From Himantopus leucocephalus (Eukaryota; Chordata; Aves; Charadriiformes; Recurvirostridae): DNA of 64,000 nt. The stretch spans positions 24,089,924-24,153,923 of the forward strand of contig RSEF01000031.1 in assembly GCA_003993805.1 (NCBI GenBank), in the 5' to 3' direction. Position 1 is the stretch's first letter. Each line of letters begins with the position of its first letter. The translations under genes were made by a program, and so were the position numbers. Under the pieces are notes generated by a model that worked only from the letters and a program-made list of their open reading frames with translations, ran no database searches and was not told the DNA's origin. Of this stretch, positions 1 to 13,835 are shown in pieces.

Positions 1-3000
1 TGATTTCCTTACATCCTGATCTTTATTAAGGGCCAAAATGATCTCTCTTTCCCATTTTTTTTCAGGGCTATCCTTGAACTAATGCAGGAAAACAAAAGCC
101 TTACCTTCTTGCTACAAAATTTAAATTGCTTAAATTATGATTTACACAGGATGGGATTAACATTAATATAGGCTCCTGATACTAGAAATAAATATATATA
201 TATACACAGAGAGAGCGCATACTAAAAGAAACAACCCAGCCATACTTGCTTTGAGAGATGTCAGTACTTCATCTTTGATTTTGACTAAACACAAACTAAT
301 TATTTTCTACGTACTTCTCATTGCAGGGAGCATAAATGCATGATGCATAAACATTCTTGTATACAGTTATTACCTAAAAAGAACGTCTTGATCCCAGACT
401 GCACAGTGGGGTTTGAATTAATACGGATGACTAGAGAACTAAGAAACACAGGACATTGCTAGTTCTGCTCATCATGGAAGTAACTTGAAACCAAACAGGA
501 TACACAAAGAAATATACACAGAGACATAGACACACAGCTGCGTGGCTGAAGACTTGTGGGAAAAAGTGTTGTATACAGAAGACGACAGCAGTATTTCAGC
601 TCATACAATAAAAGGAGCTCCCAATGTAATTTTACAAGTGATTTTCTAGAAGTCCAAGCTGGCTTCAAAGTGTGGTTTTGTGCTGTGTGCAACAACTACT
701 TTATCTCCGTGACAGATGCCTGTCTGGTACACCAGCTGCTAACAAATGTCATTACATAAACTTTCTGCAAGAAAACACACAGCTATGTTTGCACTATTCA
801 AAGCTTAGTATTTTCATTTGATCTGGTAACAAAGCCAGCAAAATTACAAGTTTAAATGGCCCATATCCTATTTGGTTAATACACACCTCCCACAGATGTC
901 CAACCAATCTTCAAACCAGACGAAGCTACATGGAGAAGTGGAGTTGGAATGGAAAGACGCTTCTGACCACTGACATGACCTTATATACAGCTTTCTTGGG
1001 CTGGTCCTACTTTTTCACCATGTTTCTCTTGTATCTGAACACCTGAAATATCCTGGTTTTAATTCCATAGACTAACTTCCTGGAAATATTTTCTCTTCCC
1101 TTTCACTTTTACAAAGCTGTATAGAAAACCTCATTAGGCAGCAGAGACCCAGTGGGATAGACATACAGTGCAACACTTTTTCCCCACTTAATTAAACCAC
1201 AGTCATGAAAACAAATTATAACCAAACAGCATTACCAAACGCTAGTTTCTGCTTTGTTTTTAAATGGCAAATTCATTTAGAGCACCTGCCTAGTCAGGCA
1301 GAGGTAGCAGCAAATCCTCTGTTGCAAGGCATCAGCTTCTCCAGAAAGTTTATCTTTTAAACAGCTACTTTGTGCCCCCAGATGTTAGTACAGATGTTGC
1401 TTGTAAGTGTTACTTGTCCTTGTTACACGATGAAGGGTACTTAACTATTTAACTGTCCTGGGTCTGCATCTTTTAAACTCTTTAAACTACTTAACTATTC
1501 TGGGACTGCATCTGGCAGTGGCAGTACAAACCCAAAAATAGCACTGTGCGGTTTTTTTTTCGTAGTATTTTGCAATGCTACCAAAAGTTCCCAAACCAGT
1601 CACTTTCAGAGATGAGGTGAATATACAGACACACACATAAATATATATGTGTATTATCTATATACAAAACACATGATAACACACAATACATTTTATATAA
1701 TGTTATTATTTACATAAATTAAAAATAAGTAGGCTTACAGTTTATGTAACTACATTCAAGAGAGCAAAAGCAAGCAGATTTACAAGTGGGTGGTATACTG
1801 CTGTTTTCATAAACAATATAGATGAAAGAAATGTCAGTAGATGAAATGCTGCTGGGGAATGACATTGTTTCCTTCCAATTTTAATTAATTTTAAGATTTT
1901 TTGGTGATCGCTATAAATAAACTTGCAGAAAAATATGGTAGCCTACACGAATCATGCTCCCTATGCTGGAGTTTTAATTACCTGCATTCATAATTGATAC
2001 TACTCATGTAGAGGTGCTCAAACTGTATTTGCATCTTGTTCTTGAAGTGAAATATAAACTACAAGCATGGTGTGTAGAAATGACAGCTTAATCTTTCTAA
2101 ATAAAACTGATGTTTCTGATTTATGCTGACTTAATTCAGAAGTCGCTCATTTCATGTTGGATTTACAACTGAACAACAAACCAAGCCAGTACCACCATAA
2201 CACCTAATTAACTTCTAAAATTTCAGAGCTGCTTTATTTTCCTGCCGAGTTTTGGAAAACACCTATTAAAAACAGTGTGAGCCCAAATTCTATTTTTTTT
2301 CTCTGAAAATTTTACTGTAATTGCATTCTGCATGCACAAACACGCAGTCACTTGAACACAAAGTCACTTTGGGATCAGTTTGCAAAGAAAATATTAGAAA
2401 AATCTACTTCTTAAACAGACACACAGAAACTTGTAGTGAAGCGATAGTATTTTCTGTAGATAGAACTGGAATTAATTTATCACACCCAGGGAATTACACC
2501 TTCTCTGCATGACATTCAACTTCAAGTGCTTTGTTTTTCCATATAGTTGAAATGCATACATATTTACATGCACGTATAAGCACCTGTATTAAATATAAAA
2601 TTAGTCACATTAAAGAAAAAGTGATAAGGGAATGAAAGTCATTTAATTTCTCACTAAGACAAAAAACTGTGCTCCTGTGTGCCAAGTCTTGCCCAAGCAA
2701 GAAAATAAAAACTCAGGGTATGAAGAGCCGGATCAAGATTGCATTCAGCTCAAGCTGTCAAATATGAAATCTCACAAGACATAAGATCACGAATGACTTC
2801 ATGAAGTTTTACCATTGCATAAATTTGCAGACCATAAACCTTACACACAAGACAGCATTTTTAAAATGCTGCCCTCGCAATTAAGTGAGCCAAAGTCATT
2901 GTTCTGCAATATTTCTGCTAAAGGATGTCGACCTGACTGTAATGCTGGTAGTAATGGCTGCTAGAACATTGCCAATACAATATGGGTACCTCGAGACACA

Positions 3001-3301
3001 TGGGACACAAGCAAGCATCAGAATAAAGAACATGTACTGCACTTTGCATTAAAGAAAACCACCATTTAAACCACCTGTGAATGAAACATACACAGACCAA
3101 GCTTTCTCAGGGTACCAGTTACTCAGGCACTTAAATTTGTCCTTTATAACATAAAAGAAGAAGGAAATAAGTGTATAGTATATTAGTTAACATACAGATG
3201 CAAAGCACATATACGTGTAGCTGGGAAGAAGCAGAAAGTAACCTGACACAATTATGTAGACCAAGCAGTTGATGTTTGCAGTTTCATACACTTCTACATA
3301 C
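1..3301 (-). other. PDE8B: PDE8B intron, left end of window
   Basis: AT-rich intronic sequence downstream of the FMENSS exon. I see AC/AT microsatellite-like stretches near 190-215 and 1,625-1,700 and an imperfect tandem duplication at about 1,438-1,512. No further PDE8B exon or recognisable repeat family was seen. Confidence 0.7.
1438..1512. repeat. Imperfect tandem duplication in PDE8B intron
   Basis: Two neighbouring blocks share ACTTAACTAT and CTGGG-CTGCATCT. The first copy has an extra TTAACTGT. The arrangement suggests a local duplication of roughly 45-50 bases that has since diverged. Confidence 0.6.
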
Positions 3302-3390
3302 CGTAATTTGAACTGAGATCGTACTTCCCCATGTTCTATTTGAACCAGTTCATTGTAACAAGCAGTTATGCTGCTATTCTCCATGAATTG
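3302..3390 (-). CDS. PDE8B: PDE8B internal exon preceding the PAS-domain exons
   Basis: The minus-strand exon reads [20 protein letters not shown], then [10 protein letters not shown]. This matches the segment of PDE8B between the receiver-like N-terminal domain and the PAS domain, differing from human at a few positions such as Thr for Ile and Val for Ile. It is 89 nt long, begins in phase 0 after TTGTCTTCCAG and ends in phase 2 before GTATGT, splitting the last Arg codon. Both splice sites are consensus. This segment also resembles PDE8A, but the exact residues and the linked exon 1 favour PDE8B. The following exons (ACNSVFTALDHC in mammals) were not seen in bases 1-3,301 and presumably lie beyond the left edge. 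Confidence 0.92.
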
Positions 3391-3471
3391 CTGGAAGACA
3401 AATCAAGAGTGCGTGAAATAGATTGGAATGGTTTTAAACTGTTACTTCTGTTCCTGCATCTAAAACTCTAA

Positions 3472-3938
3472 CCTTACAAAGAGAGCTGGCACGAGTCCAG
3501 CAAAGGGCCGCAAAGGTGTTTAAGCATCTCTCCTGTGAGAAACGGCTGAGCGAGCTGGGACTGCTCAGCCTGGAGAAGAGAAGGCTCAAGGGGGGTATTT
3601 CATCAAGGTATATAAATATCTGAAGAGAGAGTGTAAGAAGACAGAGGCAGCCTCTGTGCAGAGGTGCCCAGTGACAGGACCAGAGGCAATGCACACAAAC
3701 AGAAACACAGGAGGTTCTCTCTGGACACCAGGAAATACTTTTTTTACTGTGAGTGTGACTGAGCCCTGGCACAGGTTGCCCAGGGAGGTTGTGGCGTCTC
3801 CATCCTTGGAGATCTTCAAAAGTTGTGTGGGCATGGTCCTGGGCAACCTGCTTTAGGTGGCCCTGCTTGAGCAGGGAGGTTGGGCAAGATGACCTCCACA
3901 AGACCCTTCTAACCTCAACCATCCCGTGATTCTGTAGA
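3472..3938 (+). mobile_element. CR1 LINE, 3' fragment
   Basis: The fragment is in sense orientation. It begins in the coding 3' part (the translated block resembles RTSSAKGRKGV...EKRLSELGLLSLEKRRL with frame changes), passes through ACAGGTTGCCCAGGGAGGTTGTGG-type sequence and ends with CCGTGATTCTGTAG. The 5' end is truncated, which is usual for CR1. The frame is broken, so it is an inactive copy. It sits just upstream (in gene sense) of the PDE8B FMENSS exon but on the opposite strand. Confidence 0.88.
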
Positions 3939-6900
3939 AATAAAAAGCTTTAGTTGTACCTTTTGTGTTCAGTAATCACCTTTTCCCAAGGAATGATTTT
4001 CTAGTTCTTAAGAAAATATGGCTATCTAAATACAAAGCAAGTATAAAAACATGCTAAAACCTCAACTGTGAGTTTTCCCATTTGGTTTCAGCAACCCACT
4101 TAGAAACAGATAATCTAAAAAAACCCAAACACAGTCTCACACAAAACCAAATTGCCTTGTTGTTTCATTTTGAACATCTATCCTTAATTCAAAATGGAAA
4201 TAGAGTACCTTAGAGACATAAAACATTCATGCTAAAAAAAGGAAAGAAAAATTAATTATATTTGGTATTTCATTTGTTTTCAAGCAAATATTGTTGCAGC
4301 TGAAGCTCAGAAGATGAAGTAACTTTGCTCCACAAGTAATCTCACTGAGCTGTGACTGTGAATTCAGAAGTGCAGAAAAGTATATAAATTAAGGAGCATG
4401 CTGACAATAGTTAACAAGCTTTTGTGTACAGGACAGGACAGAATTCTCTCCAGACAGAAGAGAATGCCCTCTCTTTGTTAGGCAAAGGTAGTAAGCTGAA
4501 TGGTCTTGTGCTTGGTCCTGCTGAAATCAGAAACTTTATGTTGATACAAAAGAAGTAGATTCTTTGACTTCTGTTAAAATTTACTGCTCCTTAGCAAACT
4601 TCTGCTATGAAGAGCTAAATCACTCTTTTAGAAATACATGTGCCCACTCTAGTTTTCACAGAAAATACCGTGTTGTCACTAGTTCTGACAGCACAGCTGC
4701 ATGCAGAGTCGAGAGGCAGCACTCAAAGCTCTGAGGAACAAACAACGGCTTTTAAGAAATCTGTATGTCTCTCCTGGATGAAAAATTGTGTTTTGGGGAC
4801 CAATGGCTTAATCCCAAGTTGCCAGCAAAATGTAAAAAAGCAAAATTAAAAATAACTATCGTCACGGGTCTGCTTCACTCCTTGATGTTAAGGTCTTAAA
4901 ATATTTCTCTAACTCTCACTTCACACACTAAGTGAATGTGTGGGAAATCAAAAGGGACAATATCAAGGTGGCAAAAGCAAAGGTGTAAATGATGTTGTGT
5001 TTTTGCAGAACAACCTGCCTGCAGACAAACTTGTCTTCTACAGCACCATGGATTTAGATTTTCAGTTTTAGGGTGTTATTTTAAATAATCAAATATTCTT
5101 GTGCTAAATTTAAAACAATATAAAACCAAATCTATCAATAATACACAATTTAACAATGTTGTCAACCTATTTTGCAAACTAAAGTTACTAAAACACACTA
5201 AAGCACTTTATGAAGTCAATTTTAACGTAGTCCTGTTTGCTGACAAAATTTAACCACTGACAAAAAACAAACAGTTTCTCAGCACAGATCTTTGGCTAAG
5301 AACCAAGAATTGGAGTTTGTTGAAGTGCTAAACGTATAGTCTTCTACAGATGCCTAGAATCTCTTTATTTAAGTTTATAGTACTAATGCCATTCATTCAT
5401 TGGCTCACTCAAAGCTGAGAAATCAATGGGAGCTGAAAAAAGCAGGGAACATTTCCTTTTTCTAATATTCGCCTCTAAATGAGGCACAAGAAGATGAAGA
5501 TCTGTTAACTCCCAAATACTAGAAGGCAGACAACAATACTTTCTTTTTAAAAAGTCTAGTATTTATACAGTACATTTTCATTTAACTAACATATACTCTT
5601 AAATTGCATTTTACTTCCTTATAATTGGATTCCACTGTCCGCCTATACAGAGCTTGACACAAGCCACCAGAGTCATCAGCTAGTAGGAATGCATCATTCT
5701 TCTGGCTTAGCAAGAAGTACTAGTTTTAATTTTGTTGCAAACCAGAAAGTTTTAACAGTAACTGGTCAATGAGAATCAATATTTGTTTAGGAAAAGTAGT
5801 AAAGTTCAAAATAGGAGACAAGATTGTAACTGCAAACATTAAGGTACCCTGTTCGCTAACTTAAATCATAGTTAAAAATCAGTCAGGACGCCAAACCACT
5901 TATTTAAATTAGTCCTTCCTAAGTAGACCATCACTATTAGATTTACGAGGCTGAGTGGAAAAAGAAAAAACAGCATAATAAATGTACTGCATTAACAATA
6001 CCATTAATACACAAACACAAAAGCTGTTAATTATATAGGCAAAAAAAATGATTAGAAGACGTAAAAAAATAGACTTTCTTGAGAAGAAGGAAGAAAAACC
6101 AGAAATAATTCAGCATAAAGAAAAATGCCAAAGGAATGTATAAAATTAACAGAAAAGACTCCCGAAATCTCTCTCTGTTCATAAGATACTTTAGTGATCA
6201 TAGAGATCCAGATCTAGATAGTGATCAGTCATCACTGATTCCAGAAATGAAGGAAAGAAATGAAAAGAAATTTCTTTAGGACTAGTTACAATACATACTA
6301 TAGGTACATATAAACATAGAAAGATATTACTTAACATAAGTACACATGAAGGCAACAGAACATTTTAAAGCAGAATAATCTGCTCTTCACTGCACGAAAA
6401 AAACTTACAGTTCTTTGCAAGAGTATTCCCTGAAAAAGATTCAAGGAGTTCTTTGGAATCTTTAATCCAAACCTGATGCAAAAAGTCTATGAAACTCTAC
6501 AAAATAGTGACAGACTGTCTAAAAGCTTGGACTCTTTACTAATCAAGTTGGAGAGGCATTTAGAAGACAGCCACCACCAGACAGAGCAATTGCATTCAGT
6601 GTTTTGTCAAGGGAAGAGGAGGAAGATGATGAGCAAAAATAGGACAAATGCTGATACGATGAACAGTGATAATGCAAAATAAAGCTATCAGAAAGGTTGG
6701 ACTTTAAAAATAAAAATAAAAATAGTGAAGAGAAACTTACAATTTGAACAGATACGATTTTCCAAAAATAAATTTCATTTTGCTGCCGAGGAACCGATTC
6801 CCTGCAAATACTGTCTCTCTATTTGAACAAGGGTATTTTTAAATCTTTTGGGGGAGGGAGAGGGGTAAGAAGCATTTTTTTGTGTTAAAGGGTTTAGTCC

Positions 6901-8526
6901 CTCTTGATCCCCATCCAAGCAGAAATAATTCCTATGTCCACTACACTGAGAAAATAGAACCTTTGACATCAGATGTGTTCTAAAGGATGGAAAATAATTC
7001 CAACAGGGAATTACTATATTATGCAAGCTCTCCAATAAATTTGGGACAGCTAGAGGGAGCAGTTGTCAGGTGCAAAGAGATTTTACTTTCTTAGGCAGAC
7101 GGTGTGCCACTGAGACGTGTCTCAGAGCCGCACAGTGTCTCCTCTGGCTCTACTCAGTACTACCCCTACAGTTACAGTCAAGGCCACAAAACACATGGCC
7201 CTGCATTGTTTTCAAATTAAACACCAGACTTGAGAAGAAATAAAGATTTCTTTGAATTTTTTTATTTTCCTTTTTTTTTTTTTNCTTTTTTTTTTTTTTT
7301 TTTGAGGGAGAGAGAAAAGGAGAAAATTACACTAAGAAAGCACTGGCATTCTTGGGCTGATCTTTCCCTTAGCCTCAACTTTTCCAATTATCAGAGCATC
7401 TAAGCACTTCAGAAATGCTTTTGCCTTTAATGCTTTTGCCCCCACAGTACCGTTGCAGGAGAGGCAACATCTATTACCTCTTTTTGGAGGTGATCTGCAA
7501 ATGGTGACTCTGGTGCCTGTTCTGCTTTGTAAAGAAACTCGAGCTAAATATGAGTTAGCTCAGATACTGGACTCAGGATGAGCATATTAGCATGAGATTC
7601 TGCTTGGGTTAATTCCCTTCTTTCTCTGATTTTCCTTGCTACAGTTAATTGTCCAAACTGTATATAGTTAATTCTCTCTAACTACAGTATCCACTGATGT
7701 GCTTCTATCATTTCAATAGATAACCTTCCTTATGAATGGCTAACTTTAATATTACAGATGATTTATATTACATTAACATAACATTAATATCCATCCAAAG
7801 CCACTCACACAAAAGTTGGAAGAGGGTAAGTGACTGAACCTGGATTTTCAAAGCTGAGAACTCCTGCCTTTGTGCTCTCTCCTACAAAGGTGTTTTGAGA
7901 AACAGCATGAATAGTTATCTTCCCTTCTGCTGCCTGTACAGGAGAGCCTCTAATGCTGTCCTGAGAAGAACAGGTGCAAACCAACACAACAGACCTCACG
8001 AAAAAAATTAAATTCTTCTTCACATCAGGAGGAGCTGAACTATGCTTGTAGTCCCTTTAGAAGAGGTATCCCAGCAGTTTGAGGCACACACAGGTGTCTG
8101 GGTGACAAGTCAGCATGTTGTAATACACAGCACACATTAATCAGGGTCCCCCATCATTATTTTGTTAACGCAGTCATAAACAAAACCTGCCCACCACCCA
8201 TCCAGACAACAAGAAGTTAATATCAGTATTCCTGCTTGTTCTGGAAGGATTAGCTGGATCACAGATTCTCCTATATCATACACTTCTTGGATACACTATT
8301 GAAAAGAAAAGAATACCCAATAAACTGCCACTCGTTTTTCATCAATAATTTTTTGACAGAAGCAAATGTATAGTTTACAATTTAAGAAAATAGAAGGGTC
8401 TGTAATTTACGAAGCAAGTAGGTTTACCTTAATAAATATGTGATTTATACATACCCTATCAAAGCCAGCGTTAAGAAGGGGAAGAACAGAAGTCTCCTCT
8501 TGGTCAGCAGATCTACAAAACGAAAA

Positions 8527-8914
8527 TCATAGAATCGTTTAGGTTGGAAAAGAACTTTAAGATCATCAAATCCACCTGTTAACCTAACACTGCCAAGATG
8601 CTATTAAACCATGTCCCTAAGCTTCACATCTACGTGTCTTTTAAATACCTCCGGGGATGATGAATCAACCACTTCTCTGGGCAGCCTGTTCCAACACTTG
8701 ACCACCCTTTTGGTAAAGAAATTTTTCTTAATATCCAATCTAAAACTCCCCGGTGCAACTTGAGGCCACTTCCTCTTGTCCTGTCATTTGTTACTTGGGA
8801 GAAGAGTATACTCCCACTTCAGTACAACCTCCATTCAGGTAGTTGTAGAGAGCGATAACGTCTCCCCTGAACCTCCTTTCCTCCAGGCTAAACAACCCCG
8901 GTTCCCTCAGCTGC
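8527..8914 (-). mobile_element. CR1 LINE, 3' fragment running into assembly gap
   Basis: Antisense copy starting with CATAGAATCG and GGTTGGAAAAGAAC, followed by GGGCAGCCTGTTCCAACACTT and TCCAGGCTAAACAACCCCG. It is cut by the run of N at 8,915. Sequence after the gap does not obviously continue the element, so its true 5' end lies in the gap. It is non-functional. Confidence 0.88.
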
Positions 8915-9014
8915 NNNNNNNNNNNNNNNNNNNNNNNNNNNNNNNNNNNNNNNNNNNNNNNNNNNNNNNNNNNNNNNNNNNNNNNNNNNNNNNNNNNNNN
9001 NNNNNNNNNNNNNN
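8915..9014. other. Assembly gap (100 N)
   Basis: Exactly 100 N, a common placeholder for a gap of unknown size. The real length is unknown and may hide sequence, possibly PDE8B exons. Confidence 0.98.
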
Positions 9015-12000
9015 TGGTCACTATGTTACTGGCCCCATCTACTAGAGGACAGAGATTCTCTGCAGATGAAAGCAACAGAGAAAATAAAATAAAATGATTG
9101 CAAACAAACCTGTCTTCTCTCTGAAGACCTTTTCAAGCCTATTTCTTATCCCAATGCGAATTATCCCCACTCCCTTTGCTTGGGATGTCAGGCTGTGTGG
9201 CCTGGCTGTTGAGTTTTCAAGTTCCCAGGTTTTCATGATCTCTGCATTTTTTCAATACTGACAAACAACAACAACAAAAACTAACCCCAAAAGCCATGCC
9301 CCCAAGCATCTAGATGGTTTGTGGATATGATGGTGTCACTCTTACAATACTGTCTTACTCCTCTCTGTGCCCCTGTTAACACTCCATCAACAGTTACAGG
9401 CTACTCTGTCAAAGGCAGCAATGCTATTTCCAGTTTGCATTCTACAGCCCTTTGACAGTGGTATCTTTTAAACAATACGCACGGCTGTTGGGTTTTTTTG
9501 CTTTGTTGAAAAGCCAACACACCCAGGGCCAGCATATGCAAAAAAAAAAAAAAGTTAGTACTTGCAACTTTTTTATCATTTTGTAGGTTTATTTTTTCAA
9601 ATAGTATCTGTGTATTTAGATTCTTGACTAAAATTTATTATCTCACTTCATGCTTTTTCTGCCCAAGGAAATGTTAATGAAATTTCTACCTTAAATAGAA
9701 GCAAAAAAAGGACAAAACCAACAACCACACATGGTTTAAACAAAGCATCAGAATACAAAATTGTTTTAAGATAGGATGGAAAGTGCAAACAATTTTTTTC
9801 AGAATATTAGTATATTAAAAGTACAGCCCTGAATTTTTATAAACCTTGCAAAAAAGTGGTATTTTTCCACGTTTTCAGGAATCAGTCCAGCTCTTATTAC
9901 TGTAGAAAATACAATCAGTACCAAGCCCTCCTTAAAGGAAATATTGAAATGTTTTGAAAATGGTCTCCTCTCTTCTCCATGAATATACAATTCCAGATTG
10001 AGGCAAGTGGGATCTGAGTGTTTGGAATTTAGGTCTTTCTGTTTTGCAAAACTTTCAGTTAAATTTCAGAATGCTTTCTGTTTTTAAGAAAGTGTTACTT
10101 AAAATGTGGTACCTCAAATAAGTTAATGCTATAAAAAGCCCCAAATTAAACCCATTTCAACAGCATTAAAAAAAAGAGTATTAAACAGTTTCACTACAAA
10201 ACTCTAAGATAAGCATAGTTTTTTTCCTTAATATATTAATTTAGCACTCATTTGGGAGGTCTGTGATATATTTGCATCTTAGTTTTAACTCATGCACTGT
10301 AGCATTTCCCCAGTCTAATGATTAAGCTTATCTATACATCAGGAAAATTTTACTGTGTTCAGTGTACTCTTCCCGTATACATAAGCAAAATTCATGATCC
10401 CTAATGGATTCTTCTCTTCCAGATACTATATGTGATTTTGTTGACAAGCAATAACCCTCAAAATTCCCTTGGGGGAAAAAAAAGTCTTTTACTTACGTAG
10501 ATATCACACATACAACTACTCAACTGCACCAAATCCTCAGCTCAGGACACCACACACTGCATCATGTAGCATTAAACCACTGCACACACGTGAAATAAAC
10601 TGTACCCAAATCCACAAAGACACGTAGGTTTGGCAGGCTCTGCTGTACTTCCATGCACCTCGCTCAAGGGTAGACTTCACAAACCTGCAACCGGTTCTTC
10701 TGCTTCCCAAAAGCAAGCAGAATTGGGATGAGGCCCTCTCAGTACCTCCAGTTAAAGCTATGTCACTGCACACAAGGGAATGGAAAATTTATGAGGGAGA
10801 GGGAGAAAGCCACGGGGAAGAAGAGCCTTCCCTTCCATGACCACCCTCACGTCTGGGTGATGAAGGCAGACTCCTGTTGCACACCCTCTCCTTCACCCAT
10901 GACCCTTGCACTCCTTTTTTGCAGTGACCTGTGCCTGAAAAGAAGCCTTAAGCACTCTCTAACTTCCTTTCCCACCTCCCTCTTCCCCACCAACCTTGCC
11001 TTCACCTGGTGGGGTAGCGCTCGTCTGGGAGAGAAGCATTTGAAACCAAGCTTGGCTGGGCATAGGCTATCATATACCAGATGCACCAGCCCACTGTTAT
11101 CCCTGCATCTCCCACGCGCTCCGAGAATAGCAGCCTGACTGGGTCCTGCAGGGGACCTGCCATAGCAATGTCTCTGGCTGTGAACTCCACATATTCTTCA
11201 GCATGAGGTATGTTCCAAGACTGCATATCTTAGTAGAGATTGGCAGCAGTTCTGGAGATAAGCAGAAGTTCTCATAAACACTTTGAAGTCTAAGGATCAA
11301 ACGGCTAAAGTTGAATTTCTGTGAACTACACTGTTGGTAACATATTGGATGCTTAAGTTGTTTTTTGAGTTTGATTCTCAGAGTCTTTTTCTACAACTGC
11401 TTCTGCGCAAAGCTGCAAAGATCTGTCTGATCAGAGTCAGCTTCAGGAACAGATGTTAAGATTTCTATCTTTCTTCGTTCATCCTCATTCCACTCTACAT
11501 GGTTTCCTGGCTTGTCTTTCACATAAGAAATTAGGAAAGTAAGCACTTGAAAACACAGACCTCTTTCTTCCCTATTTTTCACTCCTTTCCCCCCCTGCAA
11601 CATAATTAATCTCTTTTTAAGCAATTACAGACAGTAGTGACAGTATGATCTTGCTCTAAACTCAGTGGTAAGGGAAGAAAAGCAAACCAATGGGATGCAT
11701 GTAAACCTCTGAAAGACACGGGGAAGAGAGAGGGGAACAAAGGACAGCTAGCACAAACAGGTCACAAAAATTGGATCATCCTTAAGAGAAAAAGAACTGA
11801 GAAAGACAAAATGTACCAGCATCAAGTTGCCAGCAATTTTAGGCAACCTCTTGAAGAAGCAAGCTGCCACTTGTAAAATAATTCAGTGAGCTCTAATATA
11901 ACAAATGTGTGCCTGATGTAAAATGATAACTGAAGCAAGAATATCATATTAGGACTTTCTGCTTTCTATTCACATTTTGGTATCAGCTTCCTTATGAATA

Positions 12001-12459
12001 CGTTATCATAATAGGAAGTAGAACAATCAAGTAGAAAAGACACTAGTTTGACCATTATTTTGTTAAAATTGGCATAGAAACTACAATTGCTGATCGGTCC
12101 TCAATTCTGCTCACAGCAGCAGCTGCTTTGAGACCTGTCAAGGGAAGATAGGCCACTAAACCCCCACGATCCATAAAGTGAAGTCCATGCCTCTTTTATT
12201 TATATAGTTCCCAGATTAAGGCTTCCAACAGAATCTGGAAGCAATCCCGCAGGTTTGTACATAAAAATTCTTGCCACACACATTTTTCTTACATGGATTC
12301 AATGCTCACGATCTGCACATTGGTCCTACTAATACCAGTACCACGATTCTGGGTCTTGATGTTAGCGCAAAATAGATTTGGTGTCCAAGTTATAGTTGGT
12401 TGAACACAGTTGATTAGGACATCCCTTAACGAAAACCCACAAATCTCTGGGGAGATGTC

Positions 12460-12526
12460 TAAACACTTTTTAGTGTTTAGAACACTTTTAGAACACCTTT
12501 AGTGTTAGGAACATCCTTTTTAGAAG
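12460..12526. repeat. Degenerate tandem array
   Basis: Several diverged copies of a unit around AACACTTTTTAGTGTTTAG / GAACACTTTTAGAACACC lie next to each other just before the interspersed repeat at 12,545. The AACACT...AGTGTT parts can also pair as small hairpins. Confidence 0.6.
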
Positions 12527-12544
12527 CTCTGTGAGGAACAACTA

Positions 12545-12665
12545 AAAATTGGCCAAACCAACCAATCTTGGCCCAACATCCTGTCTCCAGAAGTGGCTAA
12601 AAGCAGATGAAAAACTGAAAAATGCAAAAACAGGACAAGCACAGAGTGACACTGTCCCTTATACC
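12545..12665 (+). repeat. Interspersed repeat copy 1 (family not named)
   Basis: The segment with CAACATCCTGTCTCCAGAAG, then TGGCTAAAAGCAGATG and ACAGGACAAGCACAGAGTGA, aligns by eye with the segment near 18,605-18,770. I recall such sequence as an old dispersed repeat in birds and other archosaurs or turtles, but I cannot name the family with certainty. Confidence 0.5.
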
Positions 12666-13809
12666 ACCTAAGCTTGATGCTAATAGCTCATTTCAGCTTA
12701 TGCTTTCCTTATAGAAAAAGCCACACTAAGTCTTCTCCAGCATATTGTATTATCCAATTACGTACCACATTTACTTGTGCTATGTTTTACTGCTAGACAT
12801 CGTGTCTTGCCCTGTATGGAAACAGAATGTAGCTCCTAGATGATCTTTGGTACCCTCTAAGGAAGACTAACACGTCATTCTCTGATTTTCACTCCGCTAG
12901 CACTGAGATCAGTTAAAACAACAGGTGACACACCTTAGCTAGTAGTTCAGCAATTTCAGATTTATGTTCCTTGTGAAGTCCTGGATCAATATGCCAACCA
13001 TATCCTGGCAATCTTTCCTTCTCCTTCACCCCCTCCCTACAGCAGAGCAATAAATAGCCCACGTCCCCAGATCTACTACCCACATGCCTCTTGTTCAAGA
13101 GCAGAGCACCCAGAGAGGTGGTTCAAATGACTTGTCAGCTACTCACATTGCTTCAGAAGGGGATGGTCTCAAAAGAGATATTTATCATTATCAGTGTATT
13201 CACTGTCAGTGAAGTTTTTATGCCAATGACATAAAAAAATTAAGTTTAACAAAACTATTATATGTTAAATTTAATGGGTAAAATATATACCAGGAATATA
13301 TCAAATTAGAAAATGCTGCATCACAGTCTGATATTAAACACTTTTCTTTCAAGAAATTGTATCTTCAACACATCCTGTCTTTCTCAGTCTAACAGTATTG
13401 ATTTTAATGAAAAAAATCATATTCTTTAATGGGTTTCCTGGTTAATGTTTTACATGCAAGTCCACAGAAACAAGAAAAATACAGGAGAGTTAGCTTATTT
13501 CCTACCTTTTGATAAGAAAGCTAAGCATTTATTCCTCTTTACAATATGTTACTCTTAGGTACTGCAGGTTCCTTATTCTTGTGTTTATGTAGAAGTTTAG
13601 AGGTACATTTTCTTACAATTGGCTGGATTTCCATACCATAGGAATACAAAATTTGAGAAACCAAATTCTTATCCACAGATGCTGTTAATTTGTTCAAAAA
13701 GGGAAAAAAAACCCACCAAACATCCCAAAGGCAAAAAACACCCTGCAACATTTTTTCCTAATTAGGGGGTTAAGTCATGGCAAAAATCTAATGCATCAAT
13801 TTCCAGTAG

Positions 13810-13835
13810 TATTTTGACTAGGTATTTTGACTAGG
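13810..13835. repeat. Perfect tandem duplication, 13-base unit
   Basis: TATTTTGACTAGG occurs twice in a row in the PDE8B intron. Confidence 0.92.

Noticed and set aside
5640..5720. Minus-strand frame LADDSGGLCQALYRRTV
   Set aside because: It is an unrecognised, short frame without convincing splice sites, probably chance.
6400..6795. Minus-strand microexon-like segments before GTAAGT at about 6,410 and 6,736
   Set aside because: Donors are good but the peptides match nothing and the phases do not fit a PDE8B join. Not enough support.
8160..8230. Minus-strand DGWWAGFVYDCVN resembling the PDE8B WWACDRAG motif
   Set aside because: The spacing and neighbouring residues do not fit a highly conserved exon. 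A stop follows soon and no splice sites fit.
9840..9912. Minus-strand segment after TTTTCTACAG reading VIRAGLIPENVEKYHFFA
   Set aside because: It does not match PDE8B, the donor is weak (GTTTAT), and the frame gives no join to known exons.
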